Assembly (NCBI GenBank): GCA_004346725.1
Contig: SMDE01000006.1
Span: forward strand, 186,001-250,000
Length of the DNA: 64,000 nt
Direction: 5' to 3'
Source of the DNA: Phytobacter diazotrophicus
Lineage (GTDB): Bacteria; Pseudomonadota; Gammaproteobacteria; Enterobacterales; Enterobacteriaceae
The position numbers and the translations under genes are program-made. This document shows, in pieces, positions 45,932-55,378 of this stretch; within the stretch, counting starts at the first letter, position 1, and each line of letters begins with the position of its first letter. The notes beneath the pieces were generated by a model. That model saw nothing but the letters and a program-made list of their open reading frames with translations, ran no database searches and had not been told where the DNA came from.

Positions 45932-48526
45932 TTACATTGTTACCACGTCAATTCGCTGCTTTTCCGCTACTTGATACTCTGCCAGCGTATGGAAATTTAA
46001 GTAACGATAGGTCTCTTCACGGGTGTCATTGATTTTGTCCATATGCCAGTGATACTGCTCAACCGTCGGCATTTTTCCAAGCATGGCCGCGATGGCACTG
46101 AGCTCAGCCGACGCCAGGAAAACATTTGCATCGGTACCAAGGCGGTGTGGGAAGTTGCGGGTAGATGTTGAAACAACGCTGCTCCCTTCCTTGACCCTGG
46201 CCTGGTTACCCATGCAGAGAGAACAGCCCGCCGGTTCGATGCGTGCGCCGGAACGGATGAACTTATTAAAATAACCTTCGCTTGAAAGCTGTTGGGCATC
46301 CATTTTGGTTGGTGGGGCAATCCACAGGCGGCCAGGGATCTCTTTTGCATCCGCCAGCAGCTTCCCGGCGGCCCGGAAGTGACCAATGTTTGTCATACAC
46401 GAGCCAATAAACACTTCTTGTACCGGTGTGCGCGCAACCTCAGACAGTAAACGGGCGTCATCCGGGTCATTGGGCGCACAAACGATCGGCTCCGTAATTT
46501 CAGTCAGGTCGATGTCAATAATTGCGGCGTACTCGGCATTTTCATCAGCGCTGAGTAATGACGGATTGGCCAGCCATGCTTCGATCTCTGCAATACGCTT
46601 TTCAAGGGTCGGCGCGTGCTGATAACCCTGGCTAATCATCCAGCGCAGTAATGTGGCATTGGAACGCAAATATTCGGCAACGTTCTCTTCTTCCAGGCGT
46701 AGCACACAGGCAGCCGCTGAGCGCTCTGCGGAGGCATCCGCCAGTTCAAAGGCCTGCTCAGCCTTCAACATGTGTAAACCTTCGATTTCCAGAATACGAC
46801 CGGAAAATATATTGCGTTTGTTTTTCTTCTCGGTGGTCAGCAACCCTTGTTTAATGGCGTAGTAAGGGATCGCGTGAACCAAATCGCGCAGGGTGATCCC
46901 TTTTTGCATTTCACCCTTAAAGCGGACCAGCACAGATTCCGGCATATCGAGCGGCATAATTCCCGTGGCGGCGGCAAAAGCAACCAGCCCGGAACCGCCC
47001 GGAAACGAGATCCCTAAGGGAAAGCGCGTATGTGAATCCGCGCCCGTACCGACGGTGTCCGGGATCAGCATACGGTTCAGCCATGAGTGGATAATCCCAT
47101 CGCCGGGTTTCAGCGCAACGCCTTTTCTGCTGGTAATGAACTGCGGCAGCGTCTCATGCAAATTAACATCGACGGGTTTGGGATAGGCTGACGTATGGCA
47201 AAAAGACTGCATCACCAGATCGGCAGAAAACCCTAAGCATGCAAGGTCCGTCAGTTCATCACGTGTCATCCCGCCGGTGGTATCCTGCGATCCTACGGTG
47301 GTGATTTTAGGTTCACAATATTGCCCAGGACGAACACCTTCCACGCCGCACGCTCTGCCCACCATCTTCTGCGCCAGCGTAAACCCGGCTGAGGATGGCG
47401 CAGGCGCTTTGGCTTTCCTGAAAATGGACGTTGCCGGCAGGCCTAAAGAGGCCCTGGCTCTTGCCGTTAAGCTGCGGCCAATGATCAACGGGATGCGACC
47501 GCCCGCCTGGACTTCATCCAGCAAGACGTCTGTTTTCAGGCTGAATGAGGCAATAAGCGTCTGATCGTGATGGTGGCGAATCTCGCCCTTGTACGGATAA
47601 AGATCAATCACCATACCTGTCGATAAACCGGAGACATCCACTTCAATGGGTAATGCGCCGGAGTCCTCCAGGGTATTGAAAAAGATCGGCGCAATTTTTC
47701 CGCCTAAGACAACGCCCCCGCTGCGTTTATTGGGGACAAAGGGAATATCCTTCCCGATATGCCAGAGGATGGAGTTTGTTGCGGATTTTCGTGAAGAGCC
47801 GGTCCCTACCACATCGCCAACGTAAGCAAGAGGATACTGCCGGGCTTTTAGTTCCCGGATCTGGGCGATTGGCCCGTATTGCCCCGGTTGGTCCGGGTTC
47901 ACACCTTCACGGGGGGAACTCAGCATGGAGAGCGCATGCAGGGGAATGTCCGGACGTGACCACGCTTCAGGGGCTGGCGAAAGGTCATCGGTATTGGTTT
48001 CGCCGGGCACTTTAAAGACTGTCAGCGTGACTTTTTCCTCAAGCTTCGTGCGTTCGCTAAACCACTCGGCATTCGCCCATGACGTAATAACCGCTTTGGC
48101 ATGCACATTCCCGTTACGGGCTTTTTGCTCGATATCGTTAAATTTTTCAAAGATAAGAATAGTGTGGCTGAGTTTATTCGCCGCTAACTGAGCCAGTTCA
48201 CTATCGTCCAGCGAATCAATGAGCGGCTGAATATTGTAGCCCCCCTGCATGGTTCCAAGAATAGTAATAGCGTCCTGCGGCGTGATACCGAATTCACTTG
48301 TTTTTGCTTTGATAATTTTATCAAGGAATTCTGCTTTCACTTTTGCAGCAGCATCAACGCCGGGAGAAACCTGGTTAATTAACAGGTTAATTAACGCCTC
48401 TCGATCCTCGCACCGTTTATTTTCGAGGAGGGCAATTAATTCTCTGACCTGTTGCGCGGTTAAGGGTTTAGCGGGTATTCCATTTTCTGCGCGCTCAGCG
48501 ACATGCTTCTTATATTCTTCAAACAT
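45932..48526 (-). CDS. AcnB-type aconitate hydratase (operon paralogue)
   Basis: 864 residues (E. coli AcnB 865) from MFEEYKKHVAER, with AGGATA upstream. Domain order is AcnB-like: N-terminal HEAT-like domain, swivel domain (GDVVGTGSSRKSATNS), then the catalytic part with iron-sulfur ligands in FIGSCMTNIGHFR and GCSLCMGNQ, and STSTRNFPHRLG. It interconverts citrate, cis-aconitate and isocitrate. It diverges clearly from housekeeping AcnB (for instance in its N-terminal 100 residues) and lies in a citrate lyase operon, so it is a dedicated copy rather than the TCA enzyme. Last intact gene of the operon. Confidence 0.9.
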   Translation of the reverse strand: MFEEYKKHVAERAENGIPAKPLTAQQVRELIALLENKRCEDREALINLLINQVSPGVDAAAKVKAEFLDKIIKAKTSEFGITPQDAITILGTMQGGYNIQPLIDSLDDSELAQLAANKLSHTILIFEKFNDIEQKARNGNVHAKAVITSWANAEWFSERTKLEEKVTLTVFKVPGETNTDDLSPAPEAWSRPDIPLHALSMLSSPREGVNPDQPGQYGPIAQIRELKARQYPLAYVGDVVGTGSSRKSATNSILWHIGKDIPFVPNKRSGGVVLGGKIAPIFFNTLEDSGALPIEVDVSGLSTGMVIDLYPYKGEIRHHHDQTLIASFSLKTDVLLDEVQAGGRIPLIIGRSLTARARASLGLPATSIFRKAKAPAPSSAGFTLAQKMVGRACGVEGVRPGQYCEPKITTVGSQDTTGGMTRDELTDLACLGFSADLVMQSFCHTSAYPKPVDVNLHETLPQFITSRKGVALKPGDGIIHSWLNRMLIPDTVGTGADSHTRFPLGISFPGGSGLVAFAAATGIMPLDMPESVLVRFKGEMQKGITLRDLVHAIPYYAIKQGLLTTEKKNKRNIFSGRILEIEGLHMLKAEQAFELADASAERSAAACVLRLEEENVAEYLRSNATLLRWMISQGYQHAPTLEKRIAEIEAWLANPSLLSADENAEYAAIIDIDLTEITEPIVCAPNDPDDARLLSEVARTPVQEVFIGSCMTNIGHFRAAGKLLADAKEIPGRLWIAPPTKMDAQQLSSEGYFNKFIRSGARIEPAGCSLCMGNQARVKEGSSVVSTSTRNFPHRLGTDANVFLASAELSAIAAMLGKMPTVEQYHWHMDKINDTREETYRYLNFHTLAEYQVAEKQRIDVVTM

Positions 48527-48590
48527 AAAATATCCTGACCTTATCATAAGGAAATTAAAAAATGTGCTATGGTGTTTTTACATCAAATAA

Positions 48591-49154
48591 TCATGTTGCT
48601 ATTTTTAACAGCCCTTCTCCAAATTCAGATATTCTTTCAAGGCCATATTTCCACTCACCAAAACCTGATTCCGAATTAATATGACCAGCGTCACCCATGT
48701 CGATAAGCTCACATCCCCAGCAGTCGGACCAGAATAGCGCGCGGTTGAAGGACATCAGCGGGTCATTACGACTGGCAAAGACAAGGCCCGGCACGTTCAG
48801 CTTTGACGCGGTGACGATCTCTTCAAGTTCGAACCAGGAAGGTTCCGCCGGTGCGACCATGACAATTCCGGCAATATTTGACGCCTGACGCTGAGCCTGA
48901 TACCAGGAGGCAAGGGCACCAAAGCTATGCCCAATTAAAATAACGGGTAATTTGCACGTGGTTAATTCCCTGCGGATCGCGGCACACCAGTTTTCAATAT
49001 CCGGCTGGATCCAGTTTCGTTGGCTTATTCTTTTCCAGCGAGGTAACTGGCGTGCCCAACAGGTCTGCCAGTGGTACTCGTCGCTATCCCTCAATCCCGG
49101 AACCAGAATAGTGGTAAAAACATCATCCAGTGCTAACAGGCGCGATATTGTCAT
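48591..49154 (-). CDS. RBBP9/YdeN-type alpha/beta hydrolase
   Basis: 187 residues from the ATG at 49154; a TTG five codons upstream is an alternative. Nucleophile elbow GHSFGALASW, then VPGLVFASRNDPLMSF with the acid residue and DAGHINSESGFGEW with the catalytic His, the pattern of the small RBBP9/YdeN serine hydrolases. It is sandwiched between citG and the aconitase gene. No such gene belongs to standard cit operons. Substrate unknown; one idea is a thioesterase acting on acetylated citrate lyase (see findings). Confidence 0.82.
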   Translation of the reverse strand: MTISRLLALDDVFTTILVPGLRDSDEYHWQTCWARQLPRWKRISQRNWIQPDIENWCAAIRRELTTCKLPVILIGHSFGALASWYQAQRQASNIAGIVMVAPAEPSWFELEEIVTASKLNVPGLVFASRNDPLMSFNRALFWSDCWGCELIDMGDAGHINSESGFGEWKYGLERISEFGEGLLKIAT

Positions 49155-49185
49155 GGTAAATTCCGTCAATCTTTCGTTTTCGCCC

Positions 49186-50058
49186 TCAGGCTGGAAAACG
49201 GGAAAGGAGCCAGGTTACGGCCAGCAGATCGGCGCTTCCTCCCGGACTTAAATTTCGGGCGATAAACGCCTTGTCCATATTAAAAAGAGCCTGCCTGAAC
49301 CTGTTGCCGGTAAGATGTTTAATACGCAGAAGTCGGGCCGCATACCGCCTGGCATAGCGCAATCCATCAAGGCCGCCTCGCGAGAGGATATTGGTGTCAG
49401 GATTATGGGCAATTAAGGAAAGCAAAACCCGCAGCAAAGACTCCTCTGGTGAATAACCCGACGTTATGGCTTTTTCCCATGCGGGTAAGCCGTAGTGCCT
49501 GACCGTCACAAATCCGCTTTCCGCTTCACCACGGGCGCCCGTGAAGCCATGATCCCGAAACAGTCGCTCACCTTTGGTCTTCGCATCGCCATGTTGTTTC
49601 AACTCACGGCTCACCATACCGGCGCAGATCAGACTCATTTCACGGCAGAGCGCGCTGCGATCGATCGCTTCGCCTTTGCCTTGCAGACGCCCGGCGGCAG
49701 AACAAAGCAGACCAAGCGAAAAGATCCCCCCTTTATGGGTGTTGATGCCCCCCGTCGCGCGAAACATGGCCTGCTCACAGGCAAGCCCGATAGGGCGGAT
49801 AGCCCGAAGTGTCTGGCCGGGCTCCTGTCTGGCTGTCTGCATCCCTTTGGAGACAAACAACGCAAACCACGGGGCAATGGCCGCGATACTGGACATAAAG
49901 AGCTTCATATTCATATCCGTATGCGAACCATTGTTATGACGGTCTACCAGCCCCGGTTTGGGAGTCAAAATCACTTCGCGGTACATCGCCTCTGCGGCGA
50001 GCTCAGCAACGTTAAGCCCCTCAACCAACGGTTCACTTCTGATGGCAGAAATAGTCAT
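49186..50058 (-). CDS. citG: Triphosphoribosyl-dephospho-CoA synthase CitG
   Basis: 290 residues from MTISAIRSEPLVEG (start overlaps the citX 3' end by 26 bp); an upstream in-frame ATG would add 36 residues. It makes the prosthetic-group precursor of citrate lyase from dephospho-CoA and ATP. Motifs: EVILTPKPGLVDRHNNGSHTDMN, GGINTHKGGIFSLGLL, NPDTNILSRGG and the C-terminal LSPGGSADLLAVTWLL. Confidence 0.94.
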   Translation of the reverse strand: MTISAIRSEPLVEGLNVAELAAEAMYREVILTPKPGLVDRHNNGSHTDMNMKLFMSSIAAIAPWFALFVSKGMQTARQEPGQTLRAIRPIGLACEQAMFRATGGINTHKGGIFSLGLLCSAAGRLQGKGEAIDRSALCREMSLICAGMVSRELKQHGDAKTKGERLFRDHGFTGARGEAESGFVTVRHYGLPAWEKAITSGYSPEESLLRVLLSLIAHNPDTNILSRGGLDGLRYARRYAARLLRIKHLTGNRFRQALFNMDKAFIARNLSPGGSADLLAVTWLLSRFPA

Positions 50059-50578
50059 TGATCCTGGCCTCCATGACAGTTTGCAGGGAATGAAGCGAAT
50101 GGCGCCGCATGCGTGAACAGACATGTGCGGGTTCATCACAGATGAAGCAACGTCTTTTGTTTTCACCTACGGATTTACGGCTCAATAAGCCATTCTCCGG
50201 GCAAAACACATCGATATCCCACAACCTGCCCAGAGGATGGCTCTCCTCAAGAAGGATGGTGGCCTTTTTGACCTGCGATGCGGGCGCATTAACGGACCAG
50301 AATGACTCCGGTCCGGTGATAAGCAGGCGAGCGTCGTGCCGGACGATCTCCCAGCCATTAGCGAGAATAAGCCCCGAAAGAGCCGCATTCGCCACCTCCA
50401 TTACAGCCCTGGAGACCGGCGTGTCTTTGACCTCGCCCGGCCAGACCAGGGTCGTCGAAATGAGCGTCTGTCCCCACTGCGTTAACCAGCGCTGCTGTTG
50501 CTCTGCGCGGGCGTCTCTGGAGGCTAATAGCTGCGCTAATGAGACAGGTAAACACGCTGCGTCTGCCATCGCGTTCAT
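50033..50578 (-). CDS. citX: Apo-citrate lyase phosphoribosyl-dephospho-CoA transferase CitX
   Basis: 181 residues. It attaches the prosthetic group to Ser14 of CitD. Motifs: SLAQLLASRDARAEQQQ, GRLWDIDVFCPENGLLSR, RCFICDEPAHVCSRMRRHS. Start overlaps the citF stop (TAATG) and its end overlaps citG, so translation is coupled on both sides. Separate citX and citG, as in E. coli, not fused. Confidence 0.94.
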   Translation of the reverse strand: MNAMADAACLPVSLAQLLASRDARAEQQQRWLTQWGQTLISTTLVWPGEVKDTPVSRAVMEVANAALSGLILANGWEIVRHDARLLITGPESFWSVNAPASQVKKATILLEESHPLGRLWDIDVFCPENGLLSRKSVGENKRRCFICDEPAHVCSRMRRHSLHSLQTVMEARINDYFCHQK

Positions 50579-52095
50579 TACTCTTTTACCTGCCGGACGA
50601 CATCAATGACGCTTCCATCACGGTAACGAACAATGCCCACAATTTTGTCGGTAAATTCGATGGCTTTTGGGTGACCGCAGATTTCCAGAGCGCGCTGGTG
50701 CAACGCCTCAATACTCAGCACAGGCAAGCCTGCAGCCACTAACCGCTGATGAATTTCAGGACGTGAAGGATTTACGGCAATACCATGATCGGTAACCAAA
50801 ACGTCAATGCTTTCGCCCGGCGTCACGCAGGTGGTTACCTGCTTCACCACCGTTGGAATTCGGCTACGGATAAGCGGAGCAACCACCACCGTCAGGTTTG
50901 CGGCGGCAGCCACATCACAGTGACCGCCGGAGGCACCGCGCATCACGCCATCAGAGCCCGTCAGCACGTTAACGTTGAAATCAGTATCAATTTCAAGGGC
51001 GCTCAAAATCACGATGTCGACCTGGTCGCAGCATGCCGCTTTGGATGACGGATTCGCGTAAACGTTGGTGGAAATCTCAACATGGTTTGGGTTTCTGGCT
51101 AAAGAAGCGGCGGCGGCACCGTCAAAACTCTGGGTATCCAGCAATTTGGCGATCAGCCCCTTTTCATGAAGATCCACAATGCTGCCGGTGATACCGCCTA
51201 AGGCAAAACTCGCCGTGATGTTTTTATTTTTCATGCGCGATTCTAAAAAGCGCGTACAGGCCGTTGATGCCGCGCCAGAACCGGTCTGAATGGAGAAACC
51301 CTGTTCGAAATAACCGGAGTGCTCGACCACATCCGCCGCCGAGCGCGCAATCATCAGCTCACGAGGATTGCTGGTTACGCGGGCCGCACCGACGCTGATT
51401 TTTGCCGGGTCGCCTACGCTGTCAATTTTTACGATGTAATCGACCTGGTCCTGAACAATGCTTGCGGGCATATAAGGGAAGGGCTCGATGGATTCGGTCA
51501 GCAGTACCACGCGTTTAGCATACTGCGCATCGACCATCGCATAGCCGAGCGAGCCACAGCGTGATTTACCGCCGCTCCCACTCGCATTGCCATATTCATC
51601 AGCACATGAGACAGCGAGGAAGGCGACATCAATATTAATTTCACCTTTCTGGATGAGATTAACGCGACCGCCGTGCGAGTGAATCTCTACCGGTTGCGCC
51701 ATCAGGCCATGCGAAATCGCATCGGCTAATTCCCCGCGCATGCCGGAGGTGTAAATTTTAGAAATAACACCGTTACGAATATGCTGAATTAAGGGGGCGT
51801 TACAGGTCATTAATGAACTGGATGCCAGGGTAATATTTTTCAGACCCAATGCAGCGAGTTTATCAACGACAAGATTGATAACTTTATCGCCTTCACGAAA
51901 GGCATGATGAAATGAAATTGTCATCCCATCACGTAATTCGCAGCGGTCTATCATCTCGTCCAGACTGTCACAAAGTTTACGCTGGTGCTTTTGCCCGACA
52001 TCTGCCAGATAAGGTGTGGTCGCGTTGGCATGGGTAAATGCCACATATTTTTTTGATTGCCCGACCTGTTCTTGTAAAGCTTCGATTAATTTCAT
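50578..52095 (-). CDS. citF: Citrate lyase alpha subunit CitF
   Basis: 505 residues (E. coli 510). Acyl carrier transferase subunit: swaps acetyl for citrate on the CitD thioester. CoA-transferase-like sequence: GMTISFHHAFREGDKVIN, GGRVNLIQKGEINIDVAF, LGYAMVDAQYAKRVVLLTESIEPFPY and a C-terminal VTDHGIAVNPSRPEI. Encoded between citE (17-bp gap) and citX. Confidence 0.96.
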   Translation of the reverse strand: MKLIEALQEQVGQSKKYVAFTHANATTPYLADVGQKHQRKLCDSLDEMIDRCELRDGMTISFHHAFREGDKVINLVVDKLAALGLKNITLASSSLMTCNAPLIQHIRNGVISKIYTSGMRGELADAISHGLMAQPVEIHSHGGRVNLIQKGEINIDVAFLAVSCADEYGNASGSGGKSRCGSLGYAMVDAQYAKRVVLLTESIEPFPYMPASIVQDQVDYIVKIDSVGDPAKISVGAARVTSNPRELMIARSAADVVEHSGYFEQGFSIQTGSGAASTACTRFLESRMKNKNITASFALGGITGSIVDLHEKGLIAKLLDTQSFDGAAAASLARNPNHVEISTNVYANPSSKAACCDQVDIVILSALEIDTDFNVNVLTGSDGVMRGASGGHCDVAAAANLTVVVAPLIRSRIPTVVKQVTTCVTPGESIDVLVTDHGIAVNPSRPEIHQRLVAAGLPVLSIEALHQRALEICGHPKAIEFTDKIVGIVRYRDGSVIDVVRQVKE

Positions 52096-52112
52096 CTTTA
52101 TTATCCCGTCGA

Positions 52113-52988
52113 TTAGTGGCGAATGCCTGATGCTTTTCTTCTCTCAAGAACGACCCTGGCGTGATTGATGATTGGCGCATCGATCATTTTGCCATTCAGA
52201 GAAATGACACCCAGCCCGCTACGTTCACCTTCTTCGGCGGCAGCGATGACGCGTTCTGCATAATCAACCTCTTCCTGGGTTGGCGCATAGGCGTTATGTA
52301 GCAACTCAATCTGCCGTGGATTAATTAAAGATTTACCGTTGAAGCCCATGCGACGAATTAAATCCACTTCTTTTAAGAAGCCTTCTTCGTCGTTCACATC
52401 GCCATAAACAACGTCAAACGCATCGATACCCGCGGCACGCGCCGCATGGAGAACCGCACAACGCGCATAAAACAGTTCAGTACCGTCTCCGCGTTCTGTC
52501 TGCATATCCATCACATAGTCAAATGCGGCTAACGCAATGCCCATCAGTCGCTCTGAGGAGCGGGCAATGGCAACAGCATTGATAACGCCAATTGCAGACT
52601 CGATAGCCGCCATCACCTGTGTGGAGCCAACCTCACGGCCACAGCTTTCCTCAATGCGCACAATTTCACGTTCAAGCTCATGAATATCTTCTGGCGTATC
52701 TGTTTTCGGCAAGCGAATAACATCGACCCCGGCGCGGACCGCCGCCTCAAGATCTTTTAAACCGAATGGGGTGTTCAGCGGATTAATGCGTACCACCGTT
52801 TCAATATCTTTATACATGGGATGCTGGAGGGCGTTAAAAACCAATATACGAGCGCTGTCTTTCTCCCTTAACGAAACCGCATCTTCAAGGTCAAACATGA
52901 TTGAATCTGGTTTATAAATAAACGCGGTCGATAACATGGAAGCGCTTGAGCCCGGTAAGAAAAGCATACTGCGGCGTAATTTTTTCAT
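52113..52988 (-). CDS. citE: Citrate lyase beta subunit CitE
   Basis: 291 residues. HpcH/HpaI-type TIM barrel that cleaves citryl-CitD to oxaloacetate and acetyl-CitD. Motifs: [58 protein letters not shown] and [13 protein letters not shown]. Overlaps citD by 4 bp. Confidence 0.96.
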   Translation of the reverse strand: MKKLRRSMLFLPGSSASMLSTAFIYKPDSIMFDLEDAVSLREKDSARILVFNALQHPMYKDIETVVRINPLNTPFGLKDLEAAVRAGVDVIRLPKTDTPEDIHELEREIVRIEESCGREVGSTQVMAAIESAIGVINAVAIARSSERLMGIALAAFDYVMDMQTERGDGTELFYARCAVLHAARAAGIDAFDVVYGDVNDEEGFLKEVDLIRRMGFNGKSLINPRQIELLHNAYAPTQEEVDYAERVIAAAEEGERSGLGVISLNGKMIDAPIINHARVVLERRKASGIRH

Positions 52989-53278
52989 TGTAATTTCTCC
53001 CAGTTAATTTCATCGCTACAGGTTCCTCGCATGATGGCAACTTGCATCCGGGAGCGAATAACACAATCCAGTGCGCCTTTGTCATCAACAATGATTTGCC
53101 CGTGGGTGACATTGAATGCAGCCAGCGTTTCTTTGACGACCTGAGTAATTTGTTCGCCAAATTGCTTCGTCACTTCGCTATTAATAACAATATCCAGCCC
53201 GCTGTCAGAAGGGCTAACTTTAACCATGAGGTCGCTCGATTCCAGCGTGCCTGCCAGAGCTGCCTGTATAATTTTCAT
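52985..53278 (-). CDS. citD: Citrate lyase gamma subunit (acyl carrier) CitD
   Basis: 97 residues, E. coli length. The prosthetic group is carried on the Ser in [10 protein letters not shown] near residue 14. Conserved [17 protein letters not shown] follows. It starts 1 bp after citC ends and overlaps citE. Confidence 0.96.
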   Translation of the reverse strand: MKIIQAALAGTLESSDLMVKVSPSDSGLDIVINSEVTKQFGEQITQVVKETLAAFNVTHGQIIVDDKGALDCVIRSRMQVAIMRGTCSDEINWEKLQ

Positions 53279-53279
53279 G

Positions 53280-54377
53280 TTAGAGTCCTACGCTAATGCT
53301 CATAAGATTCCCTGCCAGATGTTGTTCCGGCAAGTCAGGGTGATTTGCTTTTAGCCAGTTATATAAGTAAGGCATGGTGCTTTCGGGCACCATATTTCTT
53401 GCGACTGACAGTTTGTTCTTATTCAAGAGGGCGCGAACAGCCGATGCTGAGATTGGATAATTATTTTCATCGGTTTTTCTGTCGATTTCATGCACTTTAA
53501 TGGCGGTGGAGGGAATGACCAATTCGTCTTCAAGCCAGTGGTGCATAGCCTGGTTATACTGGGCTGTAACTTTACAATATGGCTCTGTGCCAACGAAACG
53601 ATGTGTAATACCCAGTGCGGGCGCAATATAACGTCGGAACATAATTAAATCGATCGCGGAATAGACATCATTCACCACCTGTTTCTCTTTTAAAAAATAG
53701 CTGGGGAAAGTGCCGCGAGAAATAATGTATCTGGAACCGGGATGTACCGTTACGTTAGTGAGATGTTTCACCCCGTCACGCACCATTGCAATGCGCTCAG
53801 TAAAGGAGAACTGTGATAAGTTTTCTTCCACAACAAATGCATGCAGCCAGTCGCACGCACGGGCGGCCTGCTCGATAAGGAACTGGTGCCCTAACGTGAA
53901 GGGGTTCGCATTCATAACGATACCGCCAATATTGGCCGCCGGGACGAAAAATTCTGCGCGCAGTTTCTTACAGTAACGGTGAATGCCAACCGGGGTGTTT
54001 TCCATTAACGCGGCTTTGCCATCAAGGGTGGCTAAAGGAAAGAAGCCGCAACCACGGAAAGATTTAACGTTATCAGGGCAGGTTAAAAGGAACAGATGAT
54101 GATCACCGTTCTGGTTTGCCAGATTTTCCGCTTCGCGAATCAACTGTAATCCCAGCGATGTTCCGCGCCATTCAATATGCACAGCGATACATTTTAATGT
54201 ATTGCCCGCCAGGCCCGCACAGGCAATTAATTCTTTGCCAGCGCGCGCAATGACGAATTGCCCGACATCATCATCTATTCCTAATCCATTACTTTTCAGA
54301 AATGCGATAATCTCGTCTTTGAGAACACCGTTGCTAGTTTCAACCGTATCGAATTCTAGCGTTTTTTCGGCATACAT
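53280..54377 (-). CDS. citC: [Citrate [pro-3S]-lyase] ligase CitC
   Basis: 365 residues. It acetylates the prosthetic group with acetate and ATP to activate citrate lyase. N-terminal GNAT-like part (residues about 1-120, with CIAVHIEWRGTSLGLQLI), then a nucleotidyltransferase-type part with GGIVMNANPFTLGHQFLIEQA and the HxGH-type motif. Strong AGGAG ribosome site 8 bases upstream. First cit gene, as in E. coli citCDEFXG. Confidence 0.95.
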   Translation of the reverse strand: MYAEKTLEFDTVETSNGVLKDEIIAFLKSNGLGIDDDVGQFVIARAGKELIACAGLAGNTLKCIAVHIEWRGTSLGLQLIREAENLANQNGDHHLFLLTCPDNVKSFRGCGFFPLATLDGKAALMENTPVGIHRYCKKLRAEFFVPAANIGGIVMNANPFTLGHQFLIEQAARACDWLHAFVVEENLSQFSFTERIAMVRDGVKHLTNVTVHPGSRYIISRGTFPSYFLKEKQVVNDVYSAIDLIMFRRYIAPALGITHRFVGTEPYCKVTAQYNQAMHHWLEDELVIPSTAIKVHEIDRKTDENNYPISASAVRALLNKNKLSVARNMVPESTMPYLYNWLKANHPDLPEQHLAGNLMSISVGL

Positions 54378-54439
54378 CTAAATTTCTCCTGACCTGGTGT
54401 TCATCGATACTGAATGACGCATGTGTTATGACGAGCGAA

Positions 54440-55303
54440 TTAAAGGGCAAATGCATTGGATGGCGATGTCGACTCGACAATGGTATTGGTCAGCCTGCCT
54501 AATTTTTCGATAGCGACTTCGACACAATCACCTTCATGCATGAATAAAGGCGGATTGCGTTTTTTACCAACACCACCCGGTGACCCCGTAATAATGACAT
54601 CGCCAGGGCTAAGCATCGTGAAGGTGCTGATATAAGCAATGAGATCGGCGACTTTGTGAATCATGCTGGCAGTTGAATCATTCTGCACCAGCATGCCATT
54701 CAAATACGTCTGAATGGATAATGCGTGCGGGTCGGGGATTTCATCAACGGTTGTCATGTAGGGCCCGAATGCGCCGGTCTGACGCCAGTTTTTACCGGCA
54801 GTAAACCATGCGTGCTGCCAGTCGCGAACCGAACCGTCCATATAACAGCTATAGCCCGCCACATGGCTTAACGCATCGCTACGATTAATATTCTCGCCCG
54901 CTTTTCCGATGATGACGGCCAGTTCGCCTTCGTAATCAAATTCCTCAGTAAGATTCGGTTTGATGACCGGCCGTGCGTGGCCTGTCTGCGAATCCGGGAA
55001 GCGGATAAATAATGTTGGCGCGTTGTTGGTTTCGGAGAACTCCTTTCTTTTTTCTGCATAGTTCATTCCCACGCAAAAAATTTTTCCAGGCTCCTCAATA
55101 ACCGGTAAGAACGTAATATCTTTATCTGTAATATCCGCCGGGTAGTCAACATATTGCTGGGCGACATCGAGAGCATCCCATTGCAGGAGATCTTTTAATG
55201 TTGGATATTGCTGACCAATTTTTTGACCAAGGTCGATAATACCTGCTTCGGTATAAATACCGTAGCTTTTACGACCGTGATGAATGTAACTTGCAAGTTT
55301 CAT
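54440..55303 (-). CDS. Fumarylacetoacetate hydrolase (FAH) family protein
   Basis: 287 residues. C-terminal FAH fold with metal-binding acids: EFDYEGELAVIIGK (two Glu) and GYSCYMDGSVRDWQ (Asp), plus VGMNYAEKRKEF and TAGKNWRQTGAFGPYMTT. The family includes isomerases and decarboxylases of oxo-acids; FAHD1- and Cg1458-type members decarboxylate oxaloacetate, and FAHD2-type members tautomerise it. Since the operon produces oxaloacetate by citrate lyase, an oxaloacetate decarboxylase or tautomerase role is a reasonable inference. No sodium-pump oadGAB genes are nearby. Alternative: a fumarylpyruvate- or ureidoglycolate-like hydrolase. Confidence 0.85.
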   Translation of the reverse strand: MKLASYIHHGRKSYGIYTEAGIIDLGQKIGQQYPTLKDLLQWDALDVAQQYVDYPADITDKDITFLPVIEEPGKIFCVGMNYAEKRKEFSETNNAPTLFIRFPDSQTGHARPVIKPNLTEEFDYEGELAVIIGKAGENINRSDALSHVAGYSCYMDGSVRDWQHAWFTAGKNWRQTGAFGPYMTTVDEIPDPHALSIQTYLNGMLVQNDSTASMIHKVADLIAYISTFTMLSPGDVIITGSPGGVGKKRNPPLFMHEGDCVEVAIEKLGRLTNTIVESTSPSNAFAL

Positions 55304-55378
55304 AATGACACCTAATTCTGGCTTTTAAACTTTATTTACTCACGCCAGTTGATGGCGTGAGTGGTATATCGATTGCGA

